A stretch of DNA of 64,000 nt from Marsupella aquatica (lineage: Eukaryota; Marchantiophyta): the NCBI GenBank assembly GCA_973895155.1, contig OZ316899.1, positions 10,478,001 to 10,542,000 on the forward strand. The letters run 5' to 3'. Positions 56,419-64,000 of the stretch are shown here, one piece after another (the first letter of the stretch is position 1; the number at the start of each line of letters is the position of its first letter). The translations under genes and the position numbers were made by a program. The notes below the pieces were generated by a model, which was given only the letters and a program-made list of their open reading frames with translations, had not been told where the DNA came from and did no database searches.

Positions 56419-59400
56419 GGGGCACCCACACACCTGGTCACACTCTACAAGCAAAGCCAGGAACAACCCACTAACGGAGCACAGGGCAACTACATGGAGG
56501 CCCTAGACAACATTGAGGGCTACAGATTAGACCCAACAATACCCGAGGTCCACACCGCCCAACTAGGCTCCACCTCAACACCACCGAACGACCATAGTAA
56601 CTGCATTGTGGACAGCGGAACATCTCACTCAATACTACAAGACAGACATTATTTCCTCCGAATCACACCATCCAACAGATCCATGACAACGATAACAGGA
56701 CCTAACCACATAGAGGAAGGCTATGGCCCGGCCAGAGTCAGATTCCCAAAAGGGATTACAATCTACATTGACTCAGCAATTTACGCACCAAGGGCCACAA
56801 GGAACCTAATCAACTTCAACAATATCTGCGCAAATAAGCTACACATTCACACTGATACCCACAACAACAGGGAAGTGCTGCAGATACTAGACAACACCAA
56901 ACCAGGGGGAGGAGTCCGAGAGATCTTACCAATTTACCCCCATGGCTTATACATCACCTGGATACACTCTTACCACACAGAACTCCCCACTCTCAATTTA
57001 ACTCAAACTTGGCATAATCGCCTTGGTCACCCCGGCACCAATATGTACCATAACATTCTGAAGACCACGATGGGGATACCCCACGGAGTTCACCCCTCAG
57101 CCTCAAACAAACCCTGCATTGCTTGTTCACAGGGAAAGATGGTGACTCGGCCTGCACCATCAAAAACCATACATAAGATCCCACAATTTTTAGAGAGGAT
57201 ACAAGCAGATGTCTACGGGCCAACCAAACCACCCTCCGGCCCATTCCGATACTTCATGGTCACTATAGACGCCTTCACCAAATGGTCACAGGTCTCCTTG
57301 CTCTCCACACGGAACCTAGTCTTCACCAGAATCTTATCTCACATACTGAAACTCAAACACCAATTCCCAGAGAATCCAATCAAAATCATCAGAGTCGACA
57401 ATGCGGGGGAGTTTACCTCAAAAACGTTCGACAACTTCTGTGAGACTGTAGGGATAGACACCGAATACCCGGTCCCACACGTCCACTTCCAAAATGGTAT
57501 CGCCAAATCAGTGATAAAACGCATATAGATGGTGGCCAAGCCACTGCTAATGCAATCCAACTTACCAGCCTCAGCATGGGGCCATGCGGTCCTGCACGCT
57601 ACCGCCCTCCTAAGAATAAGGCCATCCTCCTTTAATACCCAGACCCCTCACTTCTTGGCATACGGAATGCCATCGGACATCACCCATCTCCGAACATTCG
57701 GATGCCTGGTCCTGGTCCCAATACTAGGCCCCAAACGGACCAAAATGGGACCCCAGCGACAATGAGGCATCTACGTGGGACTAGACTCACGTTCTATCAT
57801 TAGGTACTTGGAACCTACGACAGCAGACGTATTTAAAGCAAGGTTCCAAGACTGCCAATTCTTCAAAGAGGAATTCCCAACTCTTGCTGAAGACACTGCT
57901 AGAAGCGGACATGTCAAAGCGCAAGAGCTACAATGGCTGCCCACAAAACCAATCACTGATGACCACCGGACCAAAGAAGCAGACCAAGGAGTACAAAGGG
58001 TCCTCCATTTACAGCAGATGCTCACGAACTTACCTGACTCTTTCAACAATGCAGCCGCAGTCACACGGTCACACATGGAGGCAGCAAATATACCCGCAAG
58101 AATTTCATGGACAGCCCCACAGGCAATGGCAGCCGCACCAAAGGCAAAACAGGGCCGACCTCTAGGCTCCAAGGATACGTACCCGCAACCACCACGCAGC
58201 GCATCACCAGCACCCACGGCAACCCCTGCACGAAGATCACCCCCTCCAAGGGATACAGCAAACGAGGAAATAACAATCAGGTACATACACACCGGACAGG
58301 TGATGCAGCAAAATACAACACAAATCAGTGACCACTTTGCATTCCATATCTCTGAGGAGATAACCAACGAAACCCCCGACCCCATTACAGTAGCAGAGGC
58401 CCAATCTCAACCAGACTGGCATCAATGGGAGCTGGCCATAAACTCCGAATTAGACTCCTTGATAAAACGAAACGTCTTTGGACCCGTAATCCCTGCACCC
58501 GTAGGGACACACCTTATGGGATATAAGTTCACTTTCTTGAGGAAGCGAAATGCAAAGGGAGAGGTAATCAGATACAAAGCTCGCTTGGTAGCGAAGGCCT
58601 ACACCCAAATTCCCGGTCGGGACTTTGGCCAAACATACTCCCCGGTGATGGACTCCATAACATACCGGTACCTCATTGCATTTACACTCCTGCACAAGCT
58701 CGTCATGTACACGCTAGACGTGATAACAACCTACCTGTATGGTATCCTAGATACCACAATATACATGAAGGCACCCCCGGAACTGATCAAAAGAATAAGG
58801 TTCCACATTGAGGGGGAGAAGAATGGTACCACAGACCGCGGTCTACAATCGGGCCTAACCCAAACCGGCCCTACAGGCAATTTGGACAAAATGACGAGCC
58901 AGCTTGGACCTGCAATACCGACACCAAAGGATGTGCTTCACACATGCGACCTCAGGAAACAAACGCTCCTCCTACCAAACACCTCTGCTACACAGCCAAA
59001 ACGAGTCAAAAGAGAACTCGCAGTCCAAGTCCTACGCTCAATGTACGGATTAAAACCGAGCGGACGCACCTGGTACAAACGATTCAAAGCTGAAATGCTT
59101 GCACTGAACTTCAATACTGACAACATTGCCCCTTGTTTGTTCCTCAAACAGGAGGCAGATGAATTTGTTATCATCGCAATTTATGTAGATGACATAAACA
59201 TCTTTGGCACAACAACGATAATGCACAAGACAATCAAAATCCTGAAGAAGACATTCGAGATGAGGGACATTGGGAAGCCTAGCTATTGTCTGGGATTACA
59301 ATTCAACTACTTGCAACAGGGAATCCTGATCAACCAATCAACATATACCAAAAAGGCGCTACAGAAATTCAACATGGCATCCGCCCACCCGGTCAGCACC

Positions 59401-60189
59401 CCCATGGACCTGAGATCCTCAGACCCCACAAGGGACACCTTTAAAAAACAGGCAGAGACCGAGGAGATTCTTGGCCCCGAGAAGCCATGCCTCTCAGCCA
59501 TTGGGGCCCTGATGTACTTGGCGACACAGTCATGCCCCGACATTGCTTTCGCCGTTAATCTACTTGCTCGCCATAGCTCCAACCCCACAATCCGATATTG
59601 GAACGGAGTAAAAAGGGTATTCTGATACCTGCGTGGCACAACGGACATGGGGCTATTCTTCCCCAAGAACTCAGAAAACATGTTGACCGGCTACGCGGAC
59701 GTGGGCTACCTCTCAAACCCAGACGATGCAAAATCCCAAACAGGATACGTCTTCCTACAAGGTGGCACAGCGATCTCTTGAAAAAGCAGCAAACAATCAC
59801 TCACAACGACCTCCTCAAATCACGCCGAGATAATAGCACTTTACGAAGCCACCAGGGAAAGCATCTGGCTGAGAAACCTGATAAACCACATACACCTGCA
59901 CACAGGCAGAGCGCAGCTAAAGAAACCAACAACTATATACAAAGACAACCGACCCTGCGTGGAGCAGATAGTCCAGGGATTCATTAAAGGGGATAGAATC
60001 AAACACATAGCACCCAAATTCTTTTTCACTCACGAACAGCATGGCGAACAGGTCCAAGTACAATGGACTCCAAGTAAAGACAACCGCGCGGACTTGTTCA
60101 CTAAACCACTCCCACCAGCACTACACCGCGAACATGCATACGGGATAGGACTGCAAAGTATGGCATCACTTTTACAAGGAAAAGAATGA
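56419..60189 (+). pseudogene. pol (protease, integrase, RT, RNase H) of the copia element
   Basis: One frame to TGA 60187 with stops at 57526, 57763, 59623 and 59779. Protease: IVDSGTSHSIL. GAG-pre-integrase zinc domain: HNRLGHPGTNMYHNI and CIACSQGKM. Integrase core: QADVYGPTKPP and RVDNAGEFTS for the two Asp; the third residue, in FQNGIAKSVIKRI, is Lys instead of Glu. RT: YKARLVAKAYTQIPGRDFGQ, YTLDVITTYLYG, then an unusually long linker, then LRSMYGLKPSGRTWYKRF and the catalytic IYVDDINIF (YVDD). RNase H: TGYADVGYLSNPDDAKSQTG, SSNHAEIIALYEATRE and KDNRPCVEQI, ending VQWTPSKDNRADLFTKPL. The four stops and the Glu-to-Lys change all fit C-to-T or G-to-A. Confidence 0.9.
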
Positions 60190-60759
60190 CGCAGGCCATT
60201 GAGGAACTTACCCAAACTGCACACCCATTACTGCCAATCAAACTGATACAACGGGAGCTCCAACATCATATGCTACCCCAATCCGCCACCCTGAACCATC
60301 GAGAATCATGCAGAACCGATGAGACTTGATCAATCCCAACACACAAACGACGACCTCCCGACACGGCCGCACCGACTACCAAACAAACGAAGATTCAAAC
60401 AATGTCAGCAGCCCACCAAAGCAACATTCCGATGACTGGAGGCATTCAACCCGTGGCCCGCAGGATTAGGGTAGGAGCGTAAACAGCTCCTTAAACATAA
60501 ACACAGACCACGAGTCTTTAGACACATTAACGGACACATACATAGAGATTACACCTTTTAATTTCCCTTATGCACCCTTTTTGCATACTATAAGGACTTA
60601 CATTCAATAACTGGACCCAAACTTATGTTATAGTAGTGGCACTCTTCCCATGATGGAAGCATGGTTTTAATGAGACCATACTACATTGGGCCAGACTATA
60701 GACCATAGGGTTAGCTTTCCCCATCATATGGTGGGTTGTAACACACTCATCACCCAACC
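60190..60759 (+). other. Copia 3' untranslated region
   Basis: About 570 bases between the pol stop and the polypurine tract. No ORF support. An inverted pair around CCCATGATGG/CCATCATATGG brackets 60648-60733. Confidence 0.5.
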
Positions 60760-60768
60760 AAGGGGGAG
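60760..60768 (+). promoter_or_regulatory. Polypurine tract of the copia element
   Basis: AAGGGGGAG lies immediately before the TG of the 3' LTR; it would prime plus-strand DNA synthesis. Confidence 0.8.
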
Positions 60769-60937
60769 TGTTATAAGTGATAAACCTAACCCCGGTAAAC
60801 TAGACTTACCCTAGTGAATAGGGACAAGAGGTGGTTACATAACCACCACGCCATGTACTATATAGGGAGCCCCCATACTCCCAAATGGAATAGAAGGTAG
60901 CGAGTTTGTTGGCGCATGAGATCTATGTCCCTGAATA
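60769..60937 (+). repeat. 3' LTR of the copia element
   Basis: 169 bp; begins TGTTATAAG and ends CCCTGAATA, followed by the AAAAT duplication. Confidence 0.93.
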
Positions 60938-60942
60938 AAAAT

Positions 60943-63540
60943 TGTATAATGAGAGTAGTTTTGAGCCAATGAGGAGTTGGTTGGCGGATCCTACATGGCT
61001 AAATTCCATTGGTGTTCCTTTTTCCAATGAAGTTGAGTTTGACAAAAATGGACCAATGACAATAAGTTTTTGTATTTCTTACTATATTTAGTAACGGGAA
61101 AATAAAGTGAGTTGGCGGGATTGTTTGTCGACCATTGACGTCATCAATGGTAATTCGGGTCTAATGGTTGTGATGATGAAGTGACTTTCATTTGTTGCAT
61201 ATTTGGCTTAGTCTTAGCCATTTATTTATCATTTGATTGTCATGGGGCTTATTTTGGAGGTAGAGAGTTATTTTGAAGGGTTAAAACTCTGGTTACTTGT
61301 TTGAATGGTGTGGTGGCAGCTTGGGGTTTGAGTATGGAAGGGGTAGGTCATGCATGGCATGCTGGCTGCCCCCTACTTGCTCAAACTTAATTATGATTTA
61401 GTATTGGGTTACAATCAAAATGGTGGCAGTTTCAAATTTGCAAGCAACTCAAGAGGAGACAAGTGTTGGTATTGGCATGGCTAAGGGTGAAGCTCAAGCT
61501 TGAGTATGACAAGTCAAGCTATGAGATAAGGTCGAGCCTTGCCTTGGTGGTGAGCTGTTGTTTGTGGAAGATAACCAGGTGGTTGAGTTCATAGAGGTGG
61601 CAAAAGCTAGTTGGACTGAAAGTTAGGCCTTGACAAGTGTTGGGGAGGCTTGGAGGGTGGTTGGAGCTTGAGTCTAGGTTGGATTGAGATTGGTCCATGG
61701 TTTTGTTGTTGTCTGGTCCCTATTTGCTCAACATTCACTTGGATTTAGTGTCTGGTTTATGGTGGAGAGGTGGCGGGCAGTTGTTGGACTGCTAGTGAAT
61801 TGCTGCCAAGTGCTTGGATGGTGTGAAGTGGGCTGGAGGAGGAAGTTGCAAATTCTGATGGGGGAGGCAGGTCAAGGGCTTAAAGGAGAGCTTGGAGGGA
61901 AGGAGGGGATCATTCTTCATTCTCACTTTCTCAAAGTTGAGAGCTTGGAGGTGGGGAAGAGAGATATTGCCATGATTGTGATAGCTCCTCTCTTCTAGGT
62001 GCCTAATGTTTGAAGGGCCTAGTTGAGAGTTGGGAGGTACTTTCTTTGATGGAAGAGGGACTTGGGGAAGTATATGTGAAGGAATTAGGCTTATGTGTGC
62101 TTGGAGGTGTGTTGCCTAACCTTGAGTGCAACTACTTTGGTAATTGACTTGTTCATTCATCTACCGGTGTGGATTTGTCTTGCCTTGGGGGTCTGTGTAG
62201 CTTGGAAGAGGCATCTTTGTTGCAATCCTTACCCAATATCTAGAACATTGAAGGTAAGGTGGAAATTATTGGCTTCACTCTTTTGCGGAAGTGCTGGCCA
62301 ATTTTCCACTCAGTTTGGGAGAAGGAAACATTGAAGGATGATAAGTAAGGAGTATGGAAGGGGAAGAGCTTTTCTCCATGGTTGAGGCTTTGCTTGCTTG
62401 AGAGTTGAAGTTCTTGAAGTTGTTATGATGGTGTAGGACAAGAGTAGATAGGCTATTTCAAAGTCTTATTTTTGATAGACTTGTTGGAGGGGTTGAGATG
62501 CAATCTTATACATACTACTAGGTGTTACTTGCTAGGAGGGTCTTGATGAAGACCTACTTTTGACTTAGAAAAACCTCTAGTAATTTTTATTTGATTATTG
62601 AGGAGAAGTTGTCCTCAATTTTGTAAATGGATGAGTTACTTTGCTTTGGCTATGGATGAGGTGGATATTTTTGTGATGCTTGGTTGATTAGAGTTGTCTT
62701 GTTGGAAACTGTAAACAAAGGAAATAATTAAGTAGAATTAGTAACAAAACTTCAAGTAGAAGATAACAGATAGAGTATTTAAGAGGTGCAGTAGTAGACG
62801 TGAATAATCTTTGTAAGATGGCTGGGATGATAACAATAGAAGGCACAACAATCTTTGCTATATGGAGTAATATAGGTTTAGGGTTTTGTTACAAAGGGTG
62901 CGATACAAAGTTAGATGATGGTAGGGACTATGCTCTAGCTAGGCATAAGAGCAAGGCAAAGAAGGCAAGTAGGAGTAGGGCGATTGAATGTTCTTAGCAG
63001 AAATCGGGACATTCATATATGCAAACCTGTTGGAGAAGGGAAACCCATGTTTAGGTTTATGATTCGTATTAGAGAAGGAGACTATAATGTATGAAACAAG
63101 GCAGGATAACAGTTATTTGGCATGGATGGTGAAGCTTTCCGACGACATTTTACAACCAAGGAGGCTATTGAGGAATTTTGCAAGGGAATCATGTCATCAA
63201 AATGGAACCTAGTGTTGGGACGAGAACTCAATCAATGACAACGTGCTAACTGGAGGTTAATCATTGCTGAACAAGTAATCATTTTCCGGAACATTGTGGA
63301 ACCGGAAGAAACATTGAACGTCTGTAACTTGACCTCAGGAGTGAGAAGCTTAACCATTAGCAGTTTGAAAACAATGGTTCCAGCCACAAACCTCTTACAA
63401 AGATGTGTCGTGCAGTAATTCCGAGGTATTCTATGTTGCAAGCAAACATGAGATTTTGATAGCGAGCAAATTTTGATAGCGAGACAATAATGGTTCCAAA
63501 TTTCAGTTGCTTTTTGGTGCCCTTTATATTTTTTGTGTTT
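60943..63540. other. Intergenic, no supported gene
   Basis: AT-rich, with G/T-rich stretches. A plus-strand ORF of 104 codons at 61684-61998 is low complexity and lacks motifs. The word TTTGCTCAACATT(C) and a GGTGGCAG/GGTGGCGGGCAG block recur about 340 bases apart (61375 and 61725), which hints at an old duplication. Confidence 0.45.
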
Positions 63541-63556
63541 TTTTAAGGATTCCAGA

Positions 63557-63578
63557 TTGCTAGCGAGCTCGCTAGCAA
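63557..63578. repeat. 22-bp perfect palindrome
   Basis: The 22-base site reads the same on both strands: TTGCTAGCGAG followed by CTCGCTAGCAA. It lies among repeats of GATAGCGAG (63459, 63477, 63618). Confidence 0.95.
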
Positions 63579-63794
63579 AAAGGGAGTCCCCAAAAGGGAT
63601 GTTACCAACCAGGTAGTTGATAGCGAGGCACTTGCATGTAGAAAATAGGGGTCATGCAGGAAAGTTTTTTGCTCGTGCAAGTAAAATTTTTACTGTTGGC
63701 TTGCACGTTACAATTACCCTAGTAATTCCAGTTAGTGGTGGATAGCAGTTGGGTGACAACGGATAGCGGTTTAGTAACCGCAAACGGCAGTTTA

Positions 63795-63813
63795 ATAACC
63801 GCTATGCGGTTAT
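63795..63813. repeat. Hairpin with ATAACCGC arms
   Basis: ATAACCGC, loop TAT, GCGGTTAT. The word TAACCGC occurs again at about 63775, and GGATAGCGG and GGATAGCAG nearby. Confidence 0.85.
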
Positions 63814-64000
63814 GTTCAATCAATCAGTTAGATAACAATTTTTGGTAGAATAGCAGGAAAGTTAGTAACTGATAGACCTTGCAGGAAGATGGTATTTAAA
63901 TCTAGCAATGGCAAAGGGCAAGGTGTCACTTTTGCAATAGGAAATCTGATTGAGAGGTGAAGCTAGACTTCCCTTGAGATGGTCAGTAGTTTGTATAAGT

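Larger units (their letters stand above)
54912..60937 (+). mobile_element. Ty1/copia retrotransposon, structurally complete, 6,026 bp
   Basis: Two 169-bp LTRs (54912-55080 and 60769-60937) differ at three positions by eye, all transitions. AAAAT is duplicated outside both (54907-54911 and 60938-60942). A primer site follows the 5' LTR, and AAGGGGGAG precedes the 3' LTR. Gene order gag, protease, integrase, RT, RNase H is Ty1/copia. Insertion is recent by LTR similarity, yet the coding frame has a stop in gag, two frameshifts and four stops in pol. Confidence 0.95.

Noticed and set aside
61684-61998. 104-codon plus-strand ORF
   Set aside because: Biased Val/Gly/Trp composition that follows the G/T-rich DNA; no motif and no neighbouring exon.

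Overview
The window looks like nuclear DNA of a land plant or close streptophyte relative with a large, transposon-filled genome. Three plant-type host gene pieces support this: an EDM2-like PHD protein, a BRCT exon and a plant molybdenum-cofactor-sulfurase-like protein. The retroelements are plant Ty3/gypsy, Ty1/copia and LINE types. A canonical-order DNMT3-like methyltransferase inside one retroelement points away from flowering plants, but this is inference; I cannot name the species. Host coding sequence is only a few percent of the window.

Layout: 1-2.9 kb holds minus-strand exons (BRCT, tandem PHD, one unrecognised Cys-rich ORF). 2.9-8.4 kb is mostly empty, with small repeats and hairpins. 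8.45-19.8 kb is a decayed plus-strand Ty3/gypsy element that encodes gag, protease, a C5 DNA methyltransferase, RT-RNase H, integrase and a C-terminal PHD finger. Its methyltransferase is split by a 3,957-bp solo LTR with a CCTTG target duplication. 19.8-24 kb is relic repeats. 24.4-25.4 kb is the sulfurase-like gene. 27.1-46.6 kb is a LINE with an inverted 5' segment, interrupted by nested insertions. The first insert is an LTR unit of about 5.6 kb (family B, duplication CTTCT). Inside that lies an 11.4-kb minus-strand Ty3/gypsy element (family A, duplication GAAGC). 48.3-52.3 kb is a second solo family-A LTR (duplication GACAT). 54.9-60.9 kb is a young Ty1/copia element (duplication AAAAT). 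The last 3 kb has no recognisable gene.

Two systems stand out. The first is a retrotransposon that carries its own DNMT3-like cytosine methyltransferase plus a PHD reader placed where chromoviruses carry a chromodomain. The second is a pair of related retroelement families whose LTRs are 4-5.6 kb long. The family-A LTR holds its own TATA box and an open reading frame of about 880 codons, for a protein I do not recognise; family B encodes a diverged homologue.

The elements are disabled mainly by C-to-T and G-to-A changes, many in CG or CHG context. This is the signature expected from methylated-cytosine decay, and each of the three integrases has lost one catalytic acidic residue.
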